51,847 nt of DNA from JAYRGC01 sp041908065 (GCA_041908065.1 JAYRGC010000020.1:1-51847), one strand, 5' to 3'. Counted from the first letter of the stretch, positions 28,942 to 37,030 are shown. Numbers and translations: made by a program. Notes: generated by a model from the letters alone, not told the origin.

Positions 28942-29332
28942 GCCTAAAGCCCCGATAACAGGTTGATAGCAGGGTATAACATGGGCTAAGGCGCGGCTGC
29001 TAGTGGTCTTGGATGGTCGGCTTTTCCCGCCATGCGAAAAATTTTATGAAAATAGGAAAAAAGTCCTTGACATCCGGTTCGGGGGGGAGTATTGACAATG
29101 CCACGGCGTACTGTGTCCTGAGTTCGCCTTCGAAAACCCTCACCAAGCGGCGGCTAAGGATTTTCGCTAAGGGGCGAAAATCCAAGCCGCGCTATCCTCT
29201 CCCAGAGGGAGAGGAGTCGCTGCTGCGCCTTCTGTCTATGAATCCGAAACTTGCGTGACCAAGGTTCACGGTGGCAGCTCGTGGCGGGGCAGGCGGGACG
29301 AAATCACAACAATCAACGGGAGGCATTGCGGC
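28942..29332. other. Region between icmJ-like gene and the phage-like cluster
   Basis: No gene seen. It contains two TTGACA hexamers (29067-29072 and 29092-29097) that could be promoter elements for the cluster, though no good -10 accompanies either, and a partial copy of the second inverted-repeat family at 29136-29216. Confidence 0.5.
29136..29216. repeat. Second inverted-repeat family (CTCTCCCAGAGGGAGAG), partial
   Basis: Contains AACCCTCACCAAGCGGCGGCTAAGG, then the hairpin GATTTTCGC/GCGAAAATC, then CCTCTCCCAGAGGGAGAGG. This is half of the larger element found at 34678 and 37529. Confidence 0.7.
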
Positions 29333-29680
29333 ATGGTCAAGACCGCCGGAAAACGCGCGTCCAAAAAACGTGCCGGCAAGCTGGGCGCGGATTTGGAAGA
29401 CCGGATATTCGAGACATTGCTTCAGGTGATGAGCGACAGCGAAAGCGATTCCGTGCGCGTCGCCGCCGCCAAAGCCCTTATGGACAGGATTTTACGCGAA
29501 CATGCAGAAAAACAAGCCAAGAACGAAGACGAAGGCGGCGACGACGAGGAGCGATTGGCCCTTGTCGCCGAAATCCGCGCCGCGTTGGCGAAAGTTGCCG
29601 AAGCCAAATCTGGCGGCGATGGCGGCGCGGATGCGGTGGATAGGGACGGCGAGGCCTCGCCAGTTGACGCCCAAGGGTGA
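29333..29680 (+). CDS. Small terminase-like protein (GTA gp1 position)
   Basis: A 115-residue basic-to-acidic helical protein at the place of the small terminase in RcGTA-type clusters. RIFETLLQVMSDSESDSVRVAAAKALMDRIL is a helical segment shared with phage small-terminase-like proteins of this group; the tail is Glu/Asp/Lys rich. It would recognise DNA and load it on TerL, or, in GTA particles, promote sequence-independent packaging. ATG 29333 is chosen for the GGGAGG ribosome binding site; the open frame extends to 29255. It overlaps TerL by about 60 bases. Confidence 0.68.
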   Translation: MVKTAGKRASKKRAGKLGADLEDRIFETLLQVMSDSESDSVRVAAAKALMDRILREHAEKQAKNEDEGGDDEERLALVAEIRAALAKVAEAKSGGDGGADAVDRDGEASPVDAQG

Positions 29681-30830
29681 CGATTGGCGCGTGTGGCTGA
29701 TTATGGCCGGACGCGGATGGGGCAAGACCAGAACCGGAGCCGAAGACGTGGCGCACTACGCGCTGTGGAATCCCCACACGCGGACGGCGGTGGTGGCTCC
29801 GACTTTTTCCGACGCGCGCGACGTGTGCGTCGAAGGAGAAAGCGGATTGCTGCGGATAATACCGCCCGAATGCCTGATTTCATGGCATCGCAGCACGGGC
29901 GACATGCTGTTGTTCAACGGCAGCAGGATCAAGATATTTTCGGCGGATCAGCCGGAACGTCTGCGAGGCCCCCAGCATCATCGCGCGTGGTGCGACGAGC
30001 TGGGCGCGTGGCCGGATCGCGCCGCATTCGATCAGATGTGCTTCGGATTGCGGCTGGGAATCAATCCCAAGGCGATAGTCACGACCACGCCGCGCAACAC
30101 GCCTTTGCTGCGCGAGCTGGTCAAGAGGAAGGACGTGCGCCTGACGCATGGGCGCACGATGGATAACGCCGGAAATCTTTCAGACGCGGTATTGCGGCAG
30201 TTGAATGAACGCTATGCCGGAACGCGGCTGGGGCGGCAGGAATTGGAAGCGGAGCTTTTGGACGATTGCGAAGACGCATTGTGGAAACGGGCGGATCTGG
30301 ACCGTTACCGCGCCCAATCGGCTCCTGAGATGCGGCGCGTGGTGGTGGGCATAGACCCCGCGCTCAGCCACGGCGAGGAAAGCGACGAAACCGGAATAGT
30401 GGCGGCCGGACGCGGCGCGGACGGCTTGATCTACGTTTTGGCCGATTGGTCGGGCAAGTTCACGCCGGAGGCGTGGGCAGGCCGCGCCACGGCTCTTTAT
30501 CGGGAATTGGGGGCGAACACCGTGGTGGCCGAGGTCAACGCGGGCGGAAATCTGGTGGAGCGGATATTGCGCCAGAGCGCGCCGCACGTTCCCTTTAAGG
30601 CGGTTCGCGCCTTGCGCGGCAAGGCCGAACGCGCGTTGCCGGTGGCCGCGCTGTACGAACAGGGAAGGGTGCGGCACGTGGGAACGATGGCCAAGTTGGA
30701 AGATCAGATGTGCGAGTTCACTCCTGCTAGTCCCGCCGCGCGTTCGCCTGATCGCGTCGACGCTTTGGTGTGGGCGATTACCGAATTAAGCGAACCGTCT
30801 CGCGGCGAACCCAAGATTTGGATGCTGTGA
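29619..30830 (+). CDS. Terminase large subunit (GTA gp2-like)
   Basis: The ATP-driven packaging motor and nuclease. Walker A is GRGWGKTR, Walker B VWCDE-like (AWCDELGAW), and the nuclease domain has VVVGIDPALSHGEESDETG, VVAEVNAGG and SPDRVDALVWAI with the three acidic metal ligands. The sequence follows the DNA-packaging protein family of RcGTA gp2. The start is uncertain: an in-frame ATG at 29502 would add 39 residues, whereas family N-termini of the type ...MRWIGTARPRQLTPKGDDWRVW fit a start at 29619 or 29631. From 29619 the product is 403 residues. It overlaps the small terminase gene. Confidence 0.9.
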   Translation: MAARMRWIGTARPRQLTPKGDDWRVWLIMAGRGWGKTRTGAEDVAHYALWNPHTRTAVVAPTFSDARDVCVEGESGLLRIIPPECLISWHRSTGDMLLFNGSRIKIFSADQPERLRGPQHHRAWCDELGAWPDRAAFDQMCFGLRLGINPKAIVTTTPRNTPLLRELVKRKDVRLTHGRTMDNAGNLSDAVLRQLNERYAGTRLGRQELEAELLDDCEDALWKRADLDRYRAQSAPEMRRVVVGIDPALSHGEESDETGIVAAGRGADGLIYVLADWSGKFTPEAWAGRATALYRELGANTVVAEVNAGGNLVERILRQSAPHVPFKAVRALRGKAERALPVAALYEQGRVRHVGTMAKLEDQMCEFTPASPAARSPDRVDALVWAITELSEPSRGEPKIWML

Positions 30831-30874
30831 ATTAAGGGCGAGGGTTAGCTGTCGATCCCTTTGAAAAACGTGGC

Positions 30875-31015
30875 CGTCATTGCGAGCGTCGCCCTTGCGA
30901 CGCGAAGCAATCCAGAGCCACAAGCGCAACGGCTCTGGATTGCTTCGCCGCCAAGGGGCGGCTCGCAATGACGGCCTTTGGCCGTAGACCTAACAATGAC
31001 GGCCTTTGGCTGTAA
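30875..31015. repeat. Composite repeat core between terminase and portal genes
   Basis: Cloverleaf core with side hairpins GCGTCGC-CCTT-GCGACGC and CCGCC-AAGG-GGCGG plus two ACGGCCTTTGGC-type tail units. The outer terminal repeats are absent. It sits in the 235-base gap between terL and portal. Confidence 0.8.
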
Positions 31016-31065
31016 CGGCGAATCAAGACTGCATCATTTCAACAACGGCAAGAGGAGTAACGCGC

Positions 31066-32289
31066 ATGGGAATCCATGATTTCGTGACAAGGTTGCTGCG
31101 CCCGAAAGAGGAAAAATCCAGCATGGCCGGTTCTCTCATCGCGTGGAGCAACGTGGGCAGGCCGAAGTGGACTCCGAGAAGATACGAAAATCTGGCCGAG
31201 GAAGGCTATCGCAAGAACGTCGTCGCCTATCGCTGCGTCAATATGATCTCGACCGCCGCCGCCTCGGTGCCGTGGCTGCTTTACGACGGCGAGGGCGCGG
31301 AGATGGACGCGCATCCCTTGGCGGATTTGCTGCGCCATCCCAATCCGGCGCAAGACGGCGTGGCGTTCATGGAGGAGATTTATTCCGCTCTGCAAATATC
31401 CGGCAACGCCTACGTCGAGGCGGTAAGGCCGTCGGATGCCGCCAAGCCCGCCGAGATGTACGTCCTGAGATCGGATCGCATGAAGGTGATCCCGGGCCCC
31501 GCCGGATTGCCGCAGGGTTACGAGTATTCGACCGGAGGCCGCGCCGTCCGTTGGGCGGCCGATCCCGTCAGCGGGGAAAGCAACATACTGCACGTCAAGG
31601 CGTTCCATCCCCTCGACGACTGGTACGGCATGGCTCCGTTGGAAGCCGCCATGCTGTCGGTCGATCAGCACAACGCGGCGGGAGCATGGAACCAAGCCTT
31701 GCTGAACCAAGGGGCGCGTCCGTCCGGCGCGTTGGTTTTCTCGCCCACGGCGGGCAACTCGACCCTCAGCGGGGATCAGGTGGCGCGATTGCGCGAGGAC
31801 ATGGATCGCCTGTATCAGGGGCGCGGCAACGCCGGCAGGCCGCTGATTTTAGAGGGCGGGCTGGATTGGCGCGAGATGAGCCTGTCGCCCAAGGACATGG
31901 ACTGGTTGGCCGGACGCGACGCGGCGGCGCGCGACATCGCGTTGGCTTTCGGCGTTCCCGCGCAGCTTATCGGCATCCAAGGGGCGCAGACGTACGCCAA
32001 CATGGCCGAGGCGCGGCTGGCTCTTTACGAGGAGACCGTTTTGCCGCTGGTTACCCGCGCCATCGCCGCCTTCGATCACTGGCTGTCGCCGATGTTCGAC
32101 GACAGTCTGCGGATAGATTACGACGCCGACGCCATCAGCGCGTTATCGTCGCGCCGCGACGCTTTGTACGGCAAATTGCAGGGCGTGGATTTCCTGAGCG
32201 TCAACGAAAAGCGCGAGGCTTTGGGCTATTCGCCGATAGACGGCGGCAACGGGTTAAAGGCGAAAAGCAGCCCAATTGTCCGCAAATAA
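31066..32289 (+). CDS. Portal protein, HK97 family (GTA gp3-like)
   Basis: A 407-residue portal subunit; twelve copies form the capsid vertex through which DNA enters and to which the connector binds. Recognisable segments: YRKNVVAYRCVNMISTAAASVPWLLYD, HPLADLLRHPNPAQDGVAFMEEIYSALQISGNAYVEAVR, LHVKAFHPLDDWYGMAPLEAAMLSVDQHNAAGAWNQALLNQGARPSGALVF and SPKDMDWLAGRDAAARDIALAFGVPAQLIGIQGAQTYANMAEARLALYEETVLPL. ATG 31066 has an AGAGGAG site. Its TAA overlaps the ATG of the next gene (TAATG), so the RNase toxin-like gene is translated coupled to the portal. Confidence 0.94.
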   Translation: MGIHDFVTRLLRPKEEKSSMAGSLIAWSNVGRPKWTPRRYENLAEEGYRKNVVAYRCVNMISTAAASVPWLLYDGEGAEMDAHPLADLLRHPNPAQDGVAFMEEIYSALQISGNAYVEAVRPSDAAKPAEMYVLRSDRMKVIPGPAGLPQGYEYSTGGRAVRWAADPVSGESNILHVKAFHPLDDWYGMAPLEAAMLSVDQHNAAGAWNQALLNQGARPSGALVFSPTAGNSTLSGDQVARLREDMDRLYQGRGNAGRPLILEGGLDWREMSLSPKDMDWLAGRDAAARDIALAFGVPAQLIGIQGAQTYANMAEARLALYEETVLPLVTRAIAAFDHWLSPMFDDSLRIDYDADAISALSSRRDALYGKLQGVDFLSVNEKREALGYSPIDGGNGLKAKSSPIVRK

Positions 32290-32822
32290 TGGTTCTTTTC
32301 CAACCGCGCGTTCCCGCAGGCCAGTCCGACGGCGGGCAGTGGACGTCGGGAAGCGGGGGAGGGGGCGGAGACGGCGACAGCGACAACGGAGACGACGGCG
32401 ACGGGGACCAAGGCGAAGAAATCAACGATCCGCCAATAGAGCCGGTATATCCGGTGGAAACGGCTTTGTTGGCAGTTCTTACGTTGTCGCCTGTAGGTAG
32501 GGGGATATTGGAAGTTTGGCGCACGTTTTTGGCCATGCGTATAGTTGGCAACGCAAATGTCCAATGGAAACTTGGCGAGTTTAAATCCGCTACCAGATGG
32601 GCAAATCAGCTTAAAAATCGAGGATGGACACCAGAGGAGATTACAGAGACAATAAAAAATGGAAAGAACTACGCAGTGGAAAATAGGGTGAATAAGGGAA
32701 ACGCTGCTGTTCAGTATTTCAATCCCAAAACAGGCAGGTTTGTTGTGCGAGATGAAGTTACAATGGAAATCCTGCAGGTGAGCGATCGAAGGTTCAAACT
32801 CAATCCGCCAATAACGCAATAG
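32289..32822 (+). CDS. Colicin-E5-like RNase toxin with phage-type N-terminal motif
   Basis: A 177-residue three-part protein. Residues 5-19 (QPRVPAGQSDGGQWT) are a motif I associate with proteins encoded near phage head genes and with toxin-like proteins in alphaproteobacteria. Residues 20-45 are a Gly/Asp linker; 54-86 contain a hydrophobic segment (ETALLAVLTLSPVGRGILEVW). Residues 95-170 resemble the colicin E5 ribonuclease domain: NQLKNRGWTPEEITETIKNG and the C-terminal RFVVRDEVTMEILQVSDRR correspond to its RGWT-EDIK-T and YVVVND-TGEVTQISDK segments. Colicin E5 cleaves anticodons of tRNA-Tyr, His, Asn and Asp. Start ATG overlaps the portal stop. Delivery by the particle is inferred, not shown. 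Confidence 0.72.
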   Translation: MVLFQPRVPAGQSDGGQWTSGSGGGGGDGDSDNGDDGDGDQGEEINDPPIEPVYPVETALLAVLTLSPVGRGILEVWRTFLAMRIVGNANVQWKLGEFKSATRWANQLKNRGWTPEEITETIKNGKNYAVENRVNKGNAAVQYFNPKTGRFVVRDEVTMEILQVSDRRFKLNPPITQ

Positions 32823-32832
32823 GGCAAGGGAG

Positions 32833-33084
32833 ATGATCGTGGAACAAGAAACAGTAGAAATCTACGTGCCTCTATTGGAAGAAGGCACGCCGACGATACG
32901 TCCGACGATGGCGATACCGTTGGGCGGGGATTTATATAAAGTTCTGCCTACGCCCAATTACGATCCGGAAGATGAAATATGGGAATTTCTTCCCGGGTCT
33001 ATCGTCAGGTGCGATAGACCGAATAGTTTGGAAGACGGCATGCCGATAATACGGGCGTTCGAGAAGATCAAGGACGCAGAATAG
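32833..33084 (+). CDS. Acidic ~80-residue paralog A1, possible immunity protein
   Basis: An 83-residue protein of a small family repeated four times here. The core IYVPLLEEGTPTIRPTMAIPLGGDLYKVLPTPNYDPEDEIWEFLPGSIVRC is a beta-rich pattern known from uncharacterised ~80-residue bacterial proteins. It is strongly acidic (YDPEDEIWEF), which would suit binding to a basic RNase domain; colicin E5's own immunity protein is also 83 residues but of different sequence. It starts 10 bases after the toxin gene stop. The immunity role is inferred from position, size and charge. Confidence 0.7.
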   Translation: MIVEQETVEIYVPLLEEGTPTIRPTMAIPLGGDLYKVLPTPNYDPEDEIWEFLPGSIVRCDRPNSLEDGMPIIRAFEKIKDAE

Positions 33085-33093
33085 GCGGGGACG

Positions 33094-33336
33094 ATGAACG
33101 CGCCAACAAACACAACCATGGTCTATGTTCCGTTACTCGACGAAGGCACGCCGACGGTGCGGGGGACGCAGGCGATTCCGTTGGAAAACGGACTTTATAA
33201 GATACTGCCAACACCGGAATACGATCCGGAAGATGAGACGTGGGAATACCTTCCCGGATCCATCGTCAGGTGCGTAACGGTGCATGACGATGAACTTCAC
33301 GAAAGCTATCTGCAGGCGGTTGAAAAGGCGGGATGA
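33094..33336 (+). CDS. Acidic ~80-residue paralog B1
   Basis: An 80-residue relative of A1 (MVYVPLLDEGTPTVRGTQAIPLENGLYKILPTPEYDPEDETWEYLPGSIVRC). A1 and B1 differ in their N-termini, in GGDLYK versus ENGLYK and in their tails. The gene follows A1 by 9 bases. Role unknown; candidate immunity factor, possibly with a different toxin specificity. Confidence 0.68.
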   Translation: MNAPTNTTMVYVPLLDEGTPTVRGTQAIPLENGLYKILPTPEYDPEDETWEYLPGSIVRCVTVHDDELHESYLQAVEKAG

Positions 33337-33348
33337 ATAAGGTCAACA

Positions 33349-33816
33349 ATGCTGGTTTTTCCGCTAATTTTTCTGTTGGCAACATTCGCGGCTCCGGCAT
33401 ATGCCGGAGACTTGAGCGTCGTCGCGGCGGAAACCGCTCCGTATTTTGAATATGTAACTGAGGGCGATAAGGACTATTTTCTGAAAATCAAGGCGGCAGT
33501 TGAGAACGACAATCGCGAATGGATCGCGGATCAAATAGATTTTCCTTTGCAATGGGATGTGGATCCAAAGCGTAAATCCGAGTTGATTGATAAATCCAAG
33601 TTCATCGAAAACTATGAACTGATAGTGGACGCGAGATTGCGAAGAGCTATCAGTGAGCAAAATCCTGAAGATCTTTTTAAAAACTGGATGGGTATAATGG
33701 TCGGTAGAGGAGAGGTTTGGTTTATGCAAGTCAGTGCGGTGAAGTTGACTTATCGCATAAGAAAAATAGGAGATTGCCATCAGGGTAAAGTAGAAATTAC
33801 AGCCGTTAATCCCTAA
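33349..33816 (+). CDS. Exported protein of unknown function in the toxin module
   Basis: A 155-residue protein with a signal peptide (MLVFPLIFLLATFAAPAYA, cleavage after residue 19). The mature part is mixed alpha/beta (DKDYFLKIKAAVENDNREWIADQIDFPLQWDVD, ENYELIVDARLRRAIS, WFMQVSAVKLTYRIRKIGDCHQGKVEITAVNP), a pattern like small periplasmic NTF2-like or DUF-type proteins. It lies between the two A-B pairs, 12 bases after B1. It could protect in the periplasm or be an unrelated passenger. Confidence 0.65.
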   Translation: MLVFPLIFLLATFAAPAYAGDLSVVAAETAPYFEYVTEGDKDYFLKIKAAVENDNREWIADQIDFPLQWDVDPKRKSELIDKSKFIENYELIVDARLRRAISEQNPEDLFKNWMGIMVGRGEVWFMQVSAVKLTYRIRKIGDCHQGKVEITAVNP

Positions 33817-33831
33817 CCAGGCATAAAAGAT

Positions 33832-34083
33832 ATGACTATGGAACAAGAAACAGTGAAAATCTACGTGCCTCTATTGGAAGAAGGCACTCCGACGGTGCGG
33901 GGGACGCAGGCGATTCCGTTGGGCGGGGATTTATATAAGGTACTTCCCACGCCCAAATACGATCCGGAAGATGAAATATGGGAATTTCTTCCCGGGTCGG
34001 TTGTTAGATGCGATATCGCGCACGACGATATAACAGGTCGGGATTTTATTAGGGCGTTCGAGAAGGTAAAGGATCCAGAATAG
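33832..34083 (+). CDS. Acidic ~80-residue paralog A2
   Basis: An 83-residue near copy of A1 (same MEQETVKIYVPLLEEG start and GGDLYKVLPTPKYDPEDEIWEFLPG core) but with the TVRGTQAIPL segment of the B type, as if converted by its neighbour. Its C-terminal tail (HDDITGRDFIRAFEKVKDPE) differs from A1. Start ATG lies 15 bases after the exported-protein gene. Confidence 0.7.
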   Translation: MTMEQETVKIYVPLLEEGTPTVRGTQAIPLGGDLYKVLPTPKYDPEDEIWEFLPGSVVRCDIAHDDITGRDFIRAFEKVKDPE

Positions 34084-34089
34084 GCTGAG

Positions 34090-34341
34090 ATGATGAACAT
34101 CCCAATAACTACAGTTATGGTCTATGTTCCGTTACTCGACGAAGGCACGCCGACGGTGCGGGGGACGCAGGCGATTCCGTTGGAAAACGGGTTGTACAAG
34201 TTGCTCCCAACGCATAACTACGATCCGGAGGATGAAACATGGGAGTTTTTGCCCGGGTCGGTCGTCAGATGTGTGATGGTCAAAAGTTCGTTCACTAACA
34301 AAGAATTCCTTCAGGCTATTGAAAAGGCGGAGGATGTCTAA
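34090..34341 (+). CDS. Acidic ~80-residue paralog B2
   Basis: An 83-residue near copy of B1, with the same TVMVYVPLLDEGTPTVRGTQAI core and ENGLYK, ending in a divergent tail (MVKSSFTNKEFLQAIEKAEDV). It follows A2 by 6 bases, repeating the A-B arrangement of the first pair. Confidence 0.68.
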   Translation: MMNIPITTVMVYVPLLDEGTPTVRGTQAIPLENGLYKLLPTHNYDPEDETWEFLPGSVVRCVMVKSSFTNKEFLQAIEKAEDV

Positions 34342-34356
34342 AACCGAGCATACGAT

Positions 34357-34656
34357 ATGAAAATATCTTCGGAACGTGTTGAGATGGAACTTAATGCCGA
34401 AGACATAGAGGGTCTCTTGCGATTGGGGACTCCAACTGATGAATATTCCGGCGAAGCGCGAGATATTGCGGCGGCGTTGGAGGTTATCGAGTCCTCGCGA
34501 CTTGGGGCGGATGTTGTGACGGCGACAATTTCATTGATATGGACAAAGTCGTTTGATTTATCGGACGACGACATGCTCAAGCGTTTGCCCGCCATTCGCA
34601 ATGTCGCCAGCAGGCTGGTATGTCGCTTTAGGGAACGCGAAGTTTCGGATTCATGA
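34357..34656 (+). CDS. Small helical protein, DUF1871-like, in the toxin module
   Basis: A 99-residue protein. The segment EDIEGLLRLGTPTDEYSGEARDIAAALEVIESSRLGADVVTATISLIWTKSF resembles the DUF1871-type proteins (LL-LGAP-DEYD-EA) of unknown role, some of which are encoded beside toxin genes. It closes the module, 15 bases after B2. Immunity is possible but not shown. Confidence 0.6.
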   Translation: MKISSERVEMELNAEDIEGLLRLGTPTDEYSGEARDIAAALEVIESSRLGADVVTATISLIWTKSFDLSDDDMLKRLPAIRNVASRLVCRFREREVSDS

Positions 34657-34677
34657 ACAACAGGCGCGGCGGAGATT

Positions 34678-34856
34678 CCTCTCCCTCTGGGAGAGGATAG
34701 CTGCTGTTTGGATTTTCGCCTTCGAAAATCCTTAGCCGCGCTTGGTGAGGGTTATCAAGTTGGGTTTGAGAAAGAAACCCTCACCAAGGTATTGCCGCGA
34801 ATTTTCGGAGGCGAAAATTCGGGCAAACCTATCCTCTCCCAGAGGGAGAGGGGGGA
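34678..34856. repeat. Second inverted-repeat family, full copy
   Basis: The ends are CCTCTCCCTCTGGGAGAGGAT and its inverted partner ATCCTCTCCCAGAGGGAGAGG. Inside are GATTTTCGCCTTCGAAAATC, TTGGTGAGGGTT/AACCCTCACCAA and GAATTTTCGGAGGCGAAAATTC, so the whole copy can fold into one long arm with smaller hairpins. A TTCCCTGCGACAGGCTCAGGGAA hairpin follows at 34880-34902. The copy separates the toxin module from the prohead protease gene. Confidence 0.8.
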
Positions 34857-34958
34857 TTGCGGCGCGTTGCCCGCATAAGTTCCCTGCGACAGGCTCAGGG
34901 AACGCGATAGCCGCGGCGCGGTCGCGCAAAATCTCAAAACAAAAACCACGGAGATAAA

Positions 34959-35537
34959 ATGGACACGAAAAACATTCGGCGTCCGCTGGCGTTCAAGACG
35001 TCGGCGGCGGAGGGAATCTTTTCGGGTTACGCCAGCGTTTTCGGCGAGCTCGACCATTATAACGAGATCGTGGCTAAGGGGGCGTTCGCTCGCACTCTGG
35101 CCGCGTGGAAGGAGCAGGGACGCTCGCCCGCCATGCTCTGGATGCACGACGCTTCCCAGCCGATAGGGGTGTGGACTTCGCTCTGCGAAGACCGCAACGG
35201 CTTGGCGGTGGAAGGGCGGCTGGCTTTATCCACCCAAAAGGGCGGCGAGGCTTGCGAGCTGCTGCGGATGGGAGCCTTGACGGGGCTGTCCATCGGCTAT
35301 CGCGTGGTTTCAAGCCGCGTGGATTCCGCAAGGCGCGCCCGCGTTCTGACGGAAATCGAGCTGTTCGAAATATCGCTGGTCACGTTTCCGGCCAACGAAG
35401 CCGCGCGCGTGGACGGGATCAAGTCTCCGCCCGCCGCCAAGGTTTCCGACGGCGAGGCGACGCGGGCGATCGTGGCGCGGTTGCGAAAGGCCGCCCGCGT
35501 TCTTCAACAAACAGGCAACCACAGAGGAGAAAGATAG
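34959..35537 (+). CDS. Prohead protease, HK97 family (GTA gp4-like)
   Basis: A 192-residue serine protease of family U35 that trims the capsid protein and scaffold during head maturation. Segments GIFSGYASVFGELDHYNEIVAKGAF, LWMHDASQPIGVWTS, LRMGALTGLSIGYRVV and EIELFEISLVTFPANEAARVD are the family signatures; His in LWMHD and Ser in GLSIGY are the likely catalytic pair. The stop is immediately followed by the capsid gene ATG. Start preceded by GGAGATAAA. Confidence 0.93.
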   Translation: MDTKNIRRPLAFKTSAAEGIFSGYASVFGELDHYNEIVAKGAFARTLAAWKEQGRSPAMLWMHDASQPIGVWTSLCEDRNGLAVEGRLALSTQKGGEACELLRMGALTGLSIGYRVVSSRVDSARRARVLTEIELFEISLVTFPANEAARVDGIKSPPAAKVSDGEATRAIVARLRKAARVLQQTGNHRGER

Positions 35538-36776
35538 ATGATCGACATGAACGAAGTACACGCCGCCACCGACACGCTGGCTCGCGCCTTCGAGGATTAT
35601 AAGAACGTCAACGACCAACGCCTCGGCGAGATCGAGCGCAGGGGATCGGCGGACGTTTTGCTCGACGAGAAGCTGGGGCGCATGGACAAGAGCATAAACC
35701 GCCTGCAAGGCGAGATAAGCGGAGTCAAATCCGCGCTGCGCCGCCCCGAAAAAGGCGTCGCCGTTTCCCGCCGCGCCGTGTTCGACGACGAGGGCGGCGA
35801 ATACAAAAACGCCTTCATGCGTTACGTCACCAAGGGCATGGAAGCCGAGATAACCGGATTGCAGACCAAAGACATGGATGTCATATCCGATCCGCAGGGC
35901 GGCTATATGGCTCCGCCGGAAATGGCGGATCGCATCGTGACGCGCCAGTTCGACACCACTCCCATGCGCCAGTTGGCCACGGTGATGAACGTGTCGGGCG
36001 AGGCTTTGGAGATGCTGCGCGACACCTCGGAGCCGGACGCGCAATGGGTTTCCGAAATGGGATCGCGCTCGGACACGGATCAGGGAGCCATAGGCCGCAT
36101 CCGCATTCCCACTTTCGAGATCTACGCCCAGCCCCGCGCCACGCAAAAGCTGCTGGACGACTCGGTGGTGAACATCGAGGAATGGCTGGTATCCCGCGTG
36201 TCGGACAAATTCGCCCGCCGCGAGAACGCCGCTTTCGTCAGCGGCGACGGCCAGAACCAGCCTCGCGGATTCCTGAATTACTCGACCGTGGCGCAAGGGG
36301 ATTCAGTCCGCGCTTGGGGAACCTTGGAGCACGTTCCCACCGGAGTCGACGGCGGATTTTCCACCAGCACCGGCCCCGACGTTCTTATAACCCTGATGCA
36401 CAAGCTGAAGGCCGGATACCTGCCCAAGGCCGTGTGGTTGATGCCGCGAGTTATCGCCGACGCGATCCGCAGATTTAGGGAAAGCACCGGCAACGGATAT
36501 ATCTGGCAGCCCGGGTTGCAGGCGGGCGCGCCCGCCACCTTGCTCGGCTATCCGGTCGTTTTGGCCGAGGACATGCCGACGCTGGCCAGCGGGAGCTATT
36601 CGGTCGCTTTCGGCAACTTCGCCGAGGCCTATACCATCGTCGATCGCGTCGGAATGCGCGTGCTGCGCGATCCGTACACTTCGGCTCCCTTCGTCAAGTT
36701 CCGTTGCAGCAAGCGCGTCGGCGGCGATTTGGTGAACTTCGAAGCCCTCAAACTGTTGAAATTCGCCACGGCTTAA
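35538..36776 (+). CDS. Major capsid protein, HK97 fold (GTA gp5-like)
   Basis: A 412-residue capsid protein. The first ~85 residues (RAFEDYKNVNDQRLGEIERRGSADVLLDEKLGRMDKSINRLQGEISGVKSALRRPEKG) form a coiled-coil scaffold domain that the protease would remove; the rest is the HK97 capsid fold (GGYMAPPEMADRIV, SETGEALEMLR-like strand, QKLLDDSVVNIEEWLVSRVSDKFARRENAAFVSGDGQNQPRGFL, RDPYTSAPFVKFRCSKRVGGDLVNFEALKLLKF). AGAGGAGAAAG precedes the start. The sequence follows RcGTA-like major capsid proteins. Confidence 0.95.
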   Translation: MIDMNEVHAATDTLARAFEDYKNVNDQRLGEIERRGSADVLLDEKLGRMDKSINRLQGEISGVKSALRRPEKGVAVSRRAVFDDEGGEYKNAFMRYVTKGMEAEITGLQTKDMDVISDPQGGYMAPPEMADRIVTRQFDTTPMRQLATVMNVSGEALEMLRDTSEPDAQWVSEMGSRSDTDQGAIGRIRIPTFEIYAQPRATQKLLDDSVVNIEEWLVSRVSDKFARRENAAFVSGDGQNQPRGFLNYSTVAQGDSVRAWGTLEHVPTGVDGGFSTSTGPDVLITLMHKLKAGYLPKAVWLMPRVIADAIRRFRESTGNGYIWQPGLQAGAPATLLGYPVVLAEDMPTLASGSYSVAFGNFAEAYTIVDRVGMRVLRDPYTSAPFVKFRCSKRVGGDLVNFEALKLLKFATA

Positions 36777-36818
36777 GCGGAAGGCAGGTATCGGGGCGAG
36801 AACAACGGACAAGGTGAT

Positions 36819-36986
36819 CGTCATTGCGAGCGTCGCGCTTGCGACGCGAAGCAATCCAGAGTCATGGAACAACGGCACTGGATTGCTTCGCCGCCCGACA
36901 GCGTTCAACGCTGTCCAAACCAAATGGTGGCGGCTCGCAATGACGGCACTTGGCCGTAGACTTAAAAAGACGGCCTTTGGCTGTAG
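36819..36986. repeat. Composite repeat core between capsid gene and head protein gene
   Basis: Core with side hairpins GCGTCGC-GCTT-GCGACGC and the ACAGCGTTCAACGCTGT palindrome-bearing arm, then ACGGCCTTTGGC tail units. No terminal repeats are visible. Confidence 0.8.
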
Positions 36987-37030
36987 ACCTTGCAGACGGC
37001 CTATAAACAATCACAACACAGGAGAAAACC

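Noticed and set aside
28942..29100. Strong promoter for the phage-like cluster at the TTGACA hexamers
   Set aside because: Two -35-like hexamers are present but no -10 of adequate match at 16-18 bases; kept only as a remark in the intergenic entry.
31143..32288. Long open frame overlapping the whole portal gene in a second frame, joined to the toxin gene
   Set aside because: The frame is open only because of high GC; the portal frame has clear family motifs and the toxin has its own ATG at 32289 at the portal stop.
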